Assembly: GCA_021789565.1 (NCBI GenBank)
Contig: JAJYJL010000693.1
Location: 1 to 5,395 of the forward strand
Origin: Acidobacteriota bacterium
GTDB lineage: Bacteria; Acidobacteriota; Terriglobia; UBA7540
Reading direction: 5' to 3'
DNA: 5,395 nucleotides
Position 1 is the first letter of the stretch, and each line of letters begins with the position of its first letter. The position numbers and the translations under genes are program-made. Of the stretch, positions 1-5,395 are shown piece by piece. Under the pieces are notes generated by a model. That model had not been told where the DNA came from. It searched no databases and saw only the letters and a list, made by a program, of their open reading frames with translations.

Positions 1-1205
1 CGATCGCGTTGTTGAACGCCTTTGTAATACTCCGGCGTGATCGAGAACGTGTTGCGGGCGGTGCTGCTGACCTGGACTTTGTCAAACCCGATTCCGTCGT
101 ACATATCCTGCTCAAAGTGAGATTCGAAGTCGTGCGGAATGTAGTAGTAAGTGGTGTATCCAGCCGAAGAAAGAGCGCGCACAAGGCCGGGTACTCGCTT
201 TGTCTGTCCGCCAAAGAACATCGGGTTTGGCGGGTACATCGACGTGAGGATTGAGAAAGTTGCCTTGGCCGTGTACGGAAAGGTGGAGTAGTGGGAGGTG
301 CCGATCCAGGACTGCGCAGAGAGCTGGCGCAGAGTGGGCAGATCGTCGAGTGATGTGAAGGCGTCGTAGCGCGCCGGTGCAGTTTCCAAAATGAATAAAA
401 TCACATCGCAGTCACGTGCTTTGGCCCAGTAGGCGGGGTTGGGCGGAATGCGGCGCGATTGGGCTATATCGTAATACTCCTGATGCAGTTGCTCGGCGGA
501 CTTCACTGCCGCGCCAGTGCCGACATCCTCATCTCCAAAAAATGTGGCCGAGAAAATGGTGGCGATGGTGGAACGACCGTAGCTGGTTTGCGCGAGTGGG
601 CTCTGCGCGCGAAACTCAGTCGCCGCAATACCCGCCAAGATGAAGATGGAGAGTCCTGTGTTGGCGACCTTTGCGAGCGTGGGATGAATCAGAGTGGCTC
701 GCCAAAAGCGATGCATCACGAAAGCGAAGGCACCAAGGAGGAGGACGAAAAGCGACCAGCGGGCGAGGTTTCCTCGGCTGCCATAGTCGACAACGAAGTG
801 GGGATGGGCTGCGGCCCAATGGAAGACGTCGGAGATGAGATACCAAGGTATGAAGTGACCGACGTTGCGCAGCGACTCCATCTGGAGAATGGTGAGGACG
901 CAGGCACACACGCTGACCAACGCAACAAAGGCAGCCCAGAGCCTCCTGGGCAGGACGAAGAGCGCGAGAACCAGTGCGATCGGAACCAAAAAGAATCCAA
1001 TCGACCAGTCAGAAAAGTAGAGAGACGCGCGCTCGAAGCGGCTGAAGTGGTCCGGGATTGGTGGAAGCGTGGAGCGATGAAAAGCATGGGCCAAGATGCG
1101 CCATTGCTTTTCGCCAAGGATCACAGACTTGGCATGGATGCCGAAAACGGCGACGGGCATCCAGATGGCCGTAAATGGAAAGCGGGCCAGGACGCTCGCT
1201 CTCAT
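1..1205 (-). CDS. Membrane-anchored LtaS/MdoB-like sulfatase-superfamily protein (partial, 3' end off left edge)
   Basis: The frame is open from a stop at 1317-1319 to the left edge: about 401 codons seen, C-terminal half missing. Five hydrophobic segments lie at residues 5-28, 66-86, 88-107, 149-166 and 184-197, then a soluble domain: the architecture of lipoteichoic acid synthase/phosphoglycerol transferases (COG1368, PF00884). The soluble part opens with D-V-I-L-F-I-L-E-T (residues 267-275), where Glu274 fits the metal-binding acid. It continues with T-F-P-Y-T-A-K-A-T-F-S-I-L (308-320), where Thr312, or less likely Thr316, fits the Thr nucleophile. There is no C-x-P-x-R, so it is not a formylglycine sulfatase. 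Relatives transfer phosphoglycerol or phosphoethanolamine to envelope polymers; the substrate here is unknown. Start: ATG at 1205 follows GGAGG (1213-1209) at a short 3-base spacing. In-frame ATGs at 1244 and 1292 lack a ribosome site but would add 13 or 29 residues. Confidence 0.85.
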   Translation of the reverse strand, partial: MRASVLARFPFTAIWMPVAVFGIHAKSVILGEKQWRILAHAFHRSTLPPIPDHFSRFERASLYFSDWSIGFFLVPIALVLALFVLPRRLWAAFVALVSVCACVLTILQMESLRNVGHFIPWYLISDVFHWAAAHPHFVVDYGSRGNLARWSLFVLLLGAFAFVMHRFWRATLIHPTLAKVANTGLSIFILAGIAATEFRAQSPLAQTSYGRSTIATIFSATFFGDEDVGTGAAVKSAEQLHQEYYDIAQSRRIPPNPAYWAKARDCDVILFILETAPARYDAFTSLDDLPTLRQLSAQSWIGTSHYSTFPYTAKATFSILTSMYPPNPMFFGGQTKRVPGLVRALSSAGYTTYYYIPHDFESHFEQDMYDGIGFDKVQVSSTARNTFSITPEYYKGVQQRD

Positions 1206-1488
1206 GCCCCTCCACGATGAGACTGGCGCGCTGTGCGTATCCATCGCGTGCACCGGGTTTCGCTCGTATTCGGCCCGATCGGCAGTTGACATCGGCAAGA
1301 ATGCAACAGAAATTAATCATCATTTCCTATCACAGCGACGTGAAAAATGGTAGGAGATTCTGCAGCTTGCCGCAGTTATAAGTTAAGCTCCCGGGTGATG
1401 GGCGAGGACAGGTGGAAGGCACTGCAGGGGTTGTGTGGGGAGTTGAGCTATTCTGCCATATGATCGAAAAGCTGGCCTGAGGGTATCC
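1206..1488. other. Divergent intergenic region, probable back-to-back promoters
   Basis: This gap separates the leftward LtaS-like gene from the rightward membrane-protein gene, so both promoters should lie here. On the plus strand, TATGAT at 1459-1464 matches the -10 consensus at 5 of 6 positions. It would give a very short leader before the 1489 start, but no good -35 lies 16-18 bases upstream. On the minus strand, the reverse complement of 1375-1383 reads as an A/T-rich -10-like TTATAACT, also without a clear -35. TCCTA and TAGGA form a small inverted pair around 1325-1354. I see no RNA gene, riboswitch or terminator. Part of 1206-1292 could instead be the N-terminus of the leftward gene if one of its upstream ATGs is used. 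Confidence 0.4.
1479..1483 (+). promoter_or_regulatory. Ribosome binding site of the six-helix membrane protein
   Basis: GAGGG ends five bases before ATG 1489 and supports that start. Confidence 0.65.
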
Positions 1489-2196
1489 ATGTCATCTCGC
1501 CAGACACTAGCTTCTCCTGCCGCTTTGTCCTATTACACGCTACGTAAAGCGGTAGGAGTCATCGCGCTTTCGCTTCCGTTTGCCTTGCCTGCGGGAAGAA
1601 TTCTTCTAGAATTACTCGCTCCAGGTCACACGTTGTCACACCCGCTTCTTCAGCAATCCATCAGCGACTACTATTACACGCCGGTGGGCGATGTGCTGGT
1701 GGGAAGTCTGTGTGCCATCGCGACAATTCTGATCTGTACGCGCGGCTACAGCCGTACAGATCAAATTGCTGGCTACATTGCCGGCGTTGCGACGCTGGGC
1801 GTGGGTCTGTTCCCATCGGTGAATCCCGACCATGCGCAGCTGACGCAGTTAGAAGTGGAGATTGGCTTTGCGCACAGCGGTTTTGCGGCGCTGATGTTTC
1901 TGACGCTGGCGTATTTTTGCCTGGTGCTGTTCCGTAGGACGTCACCCGGGAAGAAGATCACGCGGCGTAAGCAACTTCGTAATCGCATCTATGCGGCGTG
2001 CGGCGTGGTAATTCTGGCATGCAATGCGTTGATGGCCAGCCTGGTTATTCCAATGATTGATCATGTGCTGCGGCAGTATGACCCCCTCCTGCTCTTTGAA
2101 ACTCTCTCGCTGGTAGCGTTCGGCGTAGCATGGCTCACCAAGGGCGAGGGCCTGATGAAAGACAGGCCCCCGAATCAAGCGCGCGGGAGTGGGTAG
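1489..2196 (+). CDS. Uncharacterised six-helix membrane protein
   Basis: This complete 235-residue protein starts at ATG 1489, preceded by GAGGG at 1479-1483 with good 5-base spacing. Six hydrophobic segments lie near residues 19-44, 66-84, 93-111, 128-148, 167-190 and 199-217, with a basic loop (K-K-I-T-R-R-K-Q-L-R-N-R) at 155-166. I recognise the pattern of a widespread hypothetical bacterial family: S-I-S-D-Y-Y-Y-T before helix 2 (57-64), a C-T-R-G-Y segment after it, L-F-P near 108, a helix-4 His (H129), R-N-R-I-Y plus C-G starting helix 5, and a helix-6 Glu (E204). I cannot name its function. Conserved Ser/Asp/His/Glu at membrane borders loosely recall membrane hydrolases of the ceramidase/CREST type, but that is a guess. 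The gene stands alone, divergent from the LtaS-like gene and followed by an IS relic. A long inverted repeat lies inside it (1724-1768). Confidence 0.85.
   Translation: MSSRQTLASPAALSYYTLRKAVGVIALSLPFALPAGRILLELLAPGHTLSHPLLQQSISDYYYTPVGDVLVGSLCAIATILICTRGYSRTDQIAGYIAGVATLGVGLFPSVNPDHAQLTQLEVEIGFAHSGFAALMFLTLAYFCLVLFRRTSPGKKITRRKQLRNRIYAACGVVILACNALMASLVIPMIDHVLRQYDPLLLFETLSLVAFGVAWLTKGEGLMKDRPPNQARGSG
1724..1768 (+). repeat. Inverted repeat/hairpin inside the membrane-protein gene
   Basis: The left arm is CAATT, then C, then TGATCTGTACG (1724-1740). The right arm is CGTACAGATCA, then AATTG (1753-1768). The arms pair over 16 base pairs with one bulged C at 1729 and a 12-base loop (1741-1752); the inner 11 pairs are uninterrupted. 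It encodes residues about 79-94 (the I-C-T-R-G-Y-S-R-T-D-Q-I stretch) between helices 2 and 3. It has no T-run, so it is not an intrinsic terminator. The arms also fit the family's protein pattern, so chance is possible, but this is long for a chance inverted repeat. Confidence 0.8.
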
Positions 2197-2706
2197 GCGG
2201 CGGACTGGAACAGGCGCACATATGCCTAGCGGAGTGCTTCATCAATAGAAGTTATTGAGTCTTGGGTTTCATCTTAGGACGAAAAGGCCCGTCAAAGCGT
2301 GTTGCCCGTCGTATGGTGCTCGACGAAGCAACCCGGAAGGAGTTTCAGCGGCTGATTCGGCGATATGGCTGAGCTTGATGGATCGGTTTTTCCGTAATCT
2401 GACCGACAAGAGAATCCGCAGCGGTGATTTCCAGGACCTGGAGCAGCTGACCTTGGCCATCGGCAATTGATGAGTCCCGGCAAATTCTGTACCAGTTGGA
2501 GTGAGACAAACTGGAATGGTGACCCGTCCAGGAAACTTAAGCCCAAAGCAATTGGAGATTTCGGCCTGCGTGGCTCGGTTCGTGCCAAAATGCTGACCGT
2601 CCATTTGGTCCAGTTTTCGCGTAGCCCATCAAGGTGACCCGCCTCCGCAGTCCACCTGCAACACCAGGAGATACGGTTGGCCCGGCGAGCTCATTGGACT
2701 TCGCTG
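2197..2706. other. Region without an intact gene, around the IS630 relic
   Basis: Apart from the transposase relic at 2274-2596, I see no gene here. The flanks 2197-2273 and 2597-2706 have no supported reading frame, no GC-rich hairpin followed by a T-run, and no RNA gene. Two genes end facing this gap (the membrane protein from the left, the sulfatase from the right), so it is a tail-to-tail spacer. That is a tolerant place for an insertion sequence to land and decay. Confidence 0.6.
2274..2596 (+). pseudogene. Decayed IS630-family transposase with internal deletion
   Basis: Two frames give pieces of one transposase. Frame 3 (2274-2366) reads G-R-K-G-P-S-K-R-V-A-R-R followed by M-V-L-D-E-A-T-R-K-E-F-Q-R-L-I-R-R, resembling the extreme N-terminus of IS630 transposases. 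Frame 2 (about 2351-2470) reads D-S-A-I-W-L-S-L-M-D-R-F-F then R-N-L-T-D-K-R-I-R-S-G-D-F and L-E-Q-L-T-L-A-I. This matches the IS630 C-terminal block T-S-A-S-W-L-N-x-V-E-R-F-F, with Asp where the third catalytic acid is usually Glu. After two stops (2468-2473), the same frame ends with E-I-S-A-C-V-A-R-F before a stop at 2594-2596, like the family tail. Most of the protein, including the first two catalytic Asp residues, is missing. The C-terminal match is strong; the N-terminal match is weaker. No terminal inverted repeats or TA duplication could be fixed by eye. Confidence 0.65.
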
Positions 2707-4176
2707 TCAATCTTCGCGACAAGAAGCTTCGGGCAGCCAACTGCATCCGGCGGGCCCTGAGCGGATGTCGGCCAATGCCGGATTACTATCGGGATTGAGC
2801 CTTGGCATGACTGCGTCGACGGATCTGCGCCAGGCGGCCAGTTTTCCCTGCAAATCGACGGCTTTGTCTGAGAAGCTGGAGGCCAGGTCGCACTGTTCGT
2901 GCGGGTCAACCGCCAGGTTGTACAACTCGAGGTGATGGTCTTCAAAAAACTCAATGAGCTTCCAATCGCCTTCACGAATTGCTCCGCTCGGAGTTCCGCC
3001 CTGATCGCTGTAGTGTGGGTAGTGCCAGTAGAGCGTGTTGCGCTCCGGGGCGGCTGCTCCGCGGAGAAGACCGGTCAGGTCGATGCCGTCGCAAGGCTGG
3101 GGCGCGGAGCCAGCCTTCGTCATTTGCAGTATGGTCGGCAGAAAGTCCAGGCCACTTACTGGAATTTCACACACTGTGTTCTGCGTCGTCACTCCAGGCC
3201 AATGTACGAGCAACGGCTCCCGTATACCGCCCTCATAGAGATATCCTTTCCCACCGCGCAGTCCGCCATTCTCGGTAATGCGATGCAGGTTGCGTCCCTG
3301 GAATCCCACGCCACCGTTGTCTGACGTGAGAAGAATGATTGTGTTGTCTGCAACCCCAGTGCGCTGGAGTACTGTCCGCAGCCTTCCCAGGGATAAGTCA
3401 GTGCTTTCAATCATGGCGGCATACACCGGATCGGGCTCGTCTTTGCCACCATTCTTACGACGATATTTCTCGATCATTGCCAACTTCGCCTGGAGGGGAA
3501 GATGTACCGAATATTCTGCCATGTAGAGGAAGAAAGGTCCTTTGCCAGCTGCGTCCTGCACAAAGGCTTCCATCTTATCGGTGAGCACATCGGTCAGATA
3601 GTCCTGCGCCGTATATCCTGCGAGGTTATGGAAGTGGTAGGGACCGAAGTAGGAAGGCGGATGACCATGGTTGTCCCCGGCGATGTTTACATCGAAGCCA
3701 AAGTTCTCCGGCAAGTAGCCTTCCCCGCCTAGATGCCACTTGCCGATAGCTGCTGTGCGGTATCCGGATTTTTTCAGCATTTCGGCGATGGTTGGGACGC
3801 TGCGGTCCAGATGCAGCGGTGTGGGCGCTTCCAGAAGCTTCTTGTGCGGATACAAGGTGCCGGGGATCCACTGTGTGAGGTGCAGGCGGGCGGGTGCCTG
3901 GCCGGTGAGAATTGCAGCGCGACTTGGAGAGCAAACGGGCGCTCCAGCGTATGCGTTTGTGAAGCGCAGGCTTTCTCGGGCAAGCTGATCGATATGAGGT
4001 GTTTCATGGAACGTGTTGCCGTAACAGCCCAGGTCGCCCCACCCCATGTCATCAATCAAAAAGACAACGATATTTGGAGGTCGCTGCGTGTCCAGGCTCG
4101 CGCACAACCTTTCCGGGACCATGCTGAGCCCGGCCATTCCCGCCAACTGACCACAAAACTGCCTGCGTGTCCGCAT
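2707..4176 (-). CDS. Exported S1-family sulfatase (arylsulfatase A-like, Cys type)
   Basis: This complete 489-residue enzyme hydrolyses sulfate esters, probably on polysaccharides or glycans, outside the cytoplasm. Numbering from ATG 4176, the N-terminus M-R-T-R-R-Q-F-C-G plus a hydrophobic stretch (9-20) looks like a Tat signal. Next come the metal site I-D-D-M-G-W-G-D (Asp42, Asp43), the sulfatase signature C-S-P-S-R at 82-86 (Cys82 becomes formylglycine), G-K-W-H-L-G (Lys146, His148), S-V-H-L-P (His225), S-D-N-G-G (Asp286, Asn287), and R-G-G-K-G with Lys310. The C-terminal subdomain has A-I-R-E-G-D-W-K-L-I and L-E-L-Y-N-L near 400-422. All catalytic residues are present and the length is normal. 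The W-H-Y-P-H-Y and A-I-R-E-G-D-W blocks recall SulfAtlas S1_16, judged by eye only. The frame stays open 65 codons upstream to a TTG at 4371, but the Tat motif favours 4176. A maturation enzyme would be needed and is not in the window. Confidence 0.93.
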   Translation of the reverse strand: MRTRRQFCGQLAGMAGLSMVPERLCASLDTQRPPNIVVFLIDDMGWGDLGCYGNTFHETPHIDQLARESLRFTNAYAGAPVCSPSRAAILTGQAPARLHLTQWIPGTLYPHKKLLEAPTPLHLDRSVPTIAEMLKKSGYRTAAIGKWHLGGEGYLPENFGFDVNIAGDNHGHPPSYFGPYHFHNLAGYTAQDYLTDVLTDKMEAFVQDAAGKGPFFLYMAEYSVHLPLQAKLAMIEKYRRKNGGKDEPDPVYAAMIESTDLSLGRLRTVLQRTGVADNTIILLTSDNGGVGFQGRNLHRITENGGLRGGKGYLYEGGIREPLLVHWPGVTTQNTVCEIPVSGLDFLPTILQMTKAGSAPQPCDGIDLTGLLRGAAAPERNTLYWHYPHYSDQGGTPSGAIREGDWKLIEFFEDHHLELYNLAVDPHEQCDLASSFSDKAVDLQGKLAAWRRSVDAVMPRLNPDSNPALADIRSGPAGCSWLPEASCRED

Positions 4177-4385
4177 CAATAGTCTGTCCCTTCCATCGTT
4201 GACCAGGGATTCATATCCATCGACCTTTGCTCCCTTTGTGAAAAAGGTTGCGCGCTTTGGCAGCCCTCTTTGGAGGAAGTCTTTGTATTCCGCACATGGA
4301 CGCGGCAGAAGACTTGCGCACCGATCAAGCCATTCGATCGGATACTCCCCTGACTTGGATTCGCGTGTCAAGTTATTGGCAGAAC

Positions 4386-4396
4386 GTAACCGTTAC
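4386..4396. repeat. Short perfect inverted repeat, possible operator
   Basis: GTAAC and GTTAC flank a single C in the middle of the divergent intergenic region. The position suits a regulator-binding site for either gene, but an 11-base palindrome can occur by chance and no second copy was seen. Confidence 0.2.
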
Positions 4397-4494
4397 TTCG
4401 CGGAATGTCTGGAAAGCGCCATATTCCTCATCCACTTGGAAGCATCTGTGACTCTCAAAAACGCGACGTGATAAGGCGTTATTCGGCTGCCCGA

Positions 4495-4523
4495 TTGACA
4501 AGGTAACGGGCATCGTTTAGCGT
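4495..4523 (+). promoter_or_regulatory. Candidate sigma70-type promoter for the right-edge gene
   Basis: A perfect -35 hexamer TTGACA (4495-4500) is followed, after 17 bases, by TAGCGT (4518-4523). The latter matches the -10 consensus at only the three most conserved positions (T, A, final T). The leader would be roughly 95 bases. The -10 is weak, so an activator or another promoter is possible. Confidence 0.35.
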
Positions 4524-4607
4524 AGCGCTCGGAATCATCACTCTTTCGCCAATCTTGCCGCTCACGTGACTAAACCGAAGGATAGTTGCTTCCCGATTCT
4601 CGGCATG

Positions 4608-4613
4608 AAGGAG
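4608..4613 (+). promoter_or_regulatory. Strong Shine-Dalgarno site setting the start of the right-edge gene
   Basis: AAGGAG lies 10 bases before ATG 4624 and 7 bases before GTG 4621, just after an in-frame stop at 4606-4608. It supports translation from 4621/4624 rather than from the later ATG at 4654. Confidence 0.6.
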
Positions 4614-4623
4614 ATTGAGGGTG

Positions 4624-5395
4624 ATGAATGAAGAACGGACGTCAAGACAATCCATGTCCGATGCAGACCCTCGCACAGTAACGGTCGCGCAGGAGAGGAC
4701 GACGTCACGATCGGCGCCGGGGACGACATCCTGGCATGCCTTTGATCCGAGGCAGTTGTCTGAGGCAACCTCCTCGCAACATCTTCCCAACCCGCCGCGC
4801 AGAAATCTGATCGTTGCCCATCTGGAGCAAATATGCAGCAGCTCACTGTTCGCCTCGAGCAAGCGCTGTCAGCAATTCCTGCGCTACATTGTGACCGAGA
4901 CGCTGGAGGGGCGAGGGGAACTGATTAAAGAGCGCAACATCGCAAGCGATGTGTTTGGCAAAGGCTCCGAATTCGAGCCAGGAGAGGACTCCCTGGTACG
5001 GGTGAAAGCCCGAGAGGTTCGAAAGAGGCTCGCGGATTTCTATGAGCTGCATCCCCCCGAAAAGATTCAAATCGAAGTGCCCTTGGGAGGCTACGCTCCA
5101 CGCATCTACTTTTCCAGCCCCGCGAATACAAAAGGCCAGGACGAGCCTGAATCCTCGGCAAGCGCTCCGCCTTCACACCGGGTCAATCGGCGAAGGCTGC
5201 TCTGGATGCTGGGGGGAGCAGTTGGCGTAGCCGGCGGCGGAGCATTGTGGCGCGCCATGGAGCACCACACTACAGCTCTGGAGCGGTTGTGGAGGCCTGT
5301 GTTCGCAACGAAGACGCCCCTCGTCATCTTTATCCCTATTTTGAAGATTGCGGAGAGTGGAGAAATCTCAGACCGTGTGGGGATAGGACCCACAG
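4624..5395 (+). CDS. Acidobacterial single-span membrane protein with regulator-like N-terminal domain (partial, 3' end off right edge)
   Basis: 257 codons are visible from ATG 4624. Residues 1-60 are Ser/Thr/Arg-rich and look unconserved. Residues 62-162 form the domain I recognise from large acidobacterial paralogue families: Q-F-L-R-Y-I-V-T-E-T-L (84-94), L-I-K-E-R-N-I-A (100-107), V-F-G-K (110-113), D-S-L-V-R-V-K-A-R-E-V-R (122-133), and I-E-V-P-L-G-G-Y (150-157). The basic, helical middle suggests DNA or protein binding in the cytoplasm, but the function is not established. After a Pro/Ser-rich linker, R-V-N-R-R-R precedes one membrane helix (192-208), which would place the rest outside. 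That part starts with L-E-R-L-W-R-P-V-F and T-P-L-V-I-F-I-P-I, typical of the family's C-terminal region. The gene diverges from the sulfatase, so transmembrane signalling or control of it is possible but only inferred. GTG 4621 or ATG 4654 are alternative starts. Confidence 0.8.
   Translation, partial: MNEERTSRQSMSDADPRTVTVAQERTTSRSAPGTTSWHAFDPRQLSEATSSQHLPNPPRRNLIVAHLEQICSSSLFASSKRCQQFLRYIVTETLEGRGELIKERNIASDVFGKGSEFEPGEDSLVRVKAREVRKRLADFYELHPPEKIQIEVPLGGYAPRIYFSSPANTKGQDEPESSASAPPSHRVNRRRLLWMLGGAVGVAGGGALWRAMEHHTTALERLWRPVFATKTPLVIFIPILKIAESGEISDRVGIGPT

Larger units (their letters stand above)
4177..4623. other. Divergent intergenic region between sulfatase and acidobacterial membrane protein
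   Basis: This 447-base gap lies between two divergent starts and should hold both promoters. Upstream of the sulfatase ATG, its mRNA strand reads G-G-A-A-G-G about 10-12 bases away, a weak ribosome site. A sigma70-like promoter for the rightward gene is at 4495-4523. A short perfect inverted repeat, GTAAC-C-GTTAC, lies at 4386-4396, and CACGTG at 4561-4566 region is palindromic. Several open frames cross the gap, but none has an ATG with a ribosome site and a recognisable protein. I see no RNA gene or terminator. Confidence 0.5.

Noticed and set aside
9..254. An 81-codon plus-strand open frame at the left edge
   Set aside because: It is antisense to the soluble domain of the LtaS-like protein, with no motif or supporting ribosome site.
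459..1220. A 253-codon plus-strand open frame over the left-hand gene
   Set aside because: Its translation is very rich in charged residues with no recognisable motif. It is exactly antisense to a frame encoding five membrane helices and sulfatase-superfamily motifs, so it is a shadow.
1724..1768. Hairpin considered as an intrinsic terminator
   Set aside because: It lies mid-gene, its stem is not notably GC-rich, and no T-run follows on either strand.
2269..2604. A 111-codon minus-strand open frame across the transposase relic
   Set aside because: It is antisense to the IS630 C-terminal block, which gives the meaningful reading. The minus translation shows no motif.
2899..3324. A 141-codon plus-strand open frame inside the sulfatase
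   Set aside because: It is antisense to conserved catalytic and C-terminal sulfatase sequence and has no family pattern of its own.
4199..4471. A 90-codon plus-strand open frame in the divergent intergenic region
   Set aside because: It has a TTG start, no ribosome site and no recognisable protein; it probably reflects chance openness of the region.
4479..4862. A 127-codon minus-strand open frame antisense to the start of the right-edge gene
   Set aside because: It begins with TTG, has no ribosome site or recognised motif, and overlaps the strong ribosome site and N-terminus of the plus-strand gene. I considered a PilZ-like or small regulator protein but could not match any motif.

Overview
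The window looks like chromosomal DNA from a soil-type Acidobacteriota (Terriglobia-like). The main clue is the partial gene at the right edge. It carries an N-terminal domain (Q-F-L-R-Y-I-V, L-I-K-E, V-F-G, L-V-R-V-K-A-R, V-P-L-G-G-Y) that I know almost only from large acidobacterial paralogue families. An S1 sulfatase with a Tat-like signal and moderately high GC fit the same assignment. No rRNA, tRNA, CRISPR array or intact mobile element was found.

Layout, left to right. (1) On the minus strand, about 1-1205, is the 5' part of a five-helix membrane protein with an extracytoplasmic alkaline-phosphatase-superfamily domain (LtaS/MdoB type). Its C-terminal half lies beyond the left edge. (2) A 283-base divergent intergenic region follows. 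(3) On the plus strand, 1489-2196, is a complete six-helix membrane protein of a widespread but uncharacterised family, with a long hairpin inside the coding region. (4) From about 2197 to 2706 there is no intact gene, but 2274-2596 holds a decayed IS630-type transposase with its middle deleted. (5) On the minus strand, 2707-4176, is a complete Cys-type S1 sulfatase with a Tat-like export signal. (6) From 4177 to 4623 is a shared divergent regulatory region with one fair sigma70-like promoter. (7) On the plus strand, 4624 to the right edge, is the acidobacterial regulator/sensor-like protein: cytoplasmic N-terminal domain, one membrane span, and the start of a C-terminal domain cut by the window edge.

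Two genes belong to the sulfatase/alkaline-phosphatase fold. They differ in nucleophile and location: Thr in the membrane-anchored protein at the left, formylglycine-type Cys in the exported one. They are separated by a plus-strand gene and an IS relic and do not form an operon. The only arrangement suggesting a functional link is the divergent pair of exported sulfatase and membrane-anchored acidobacterial protein, and that link is inferred from gene order only. I see no convincing new multi-gene system. The least understood items are the uncharacterised membrane protein with its hairpin and the right-edge protein.
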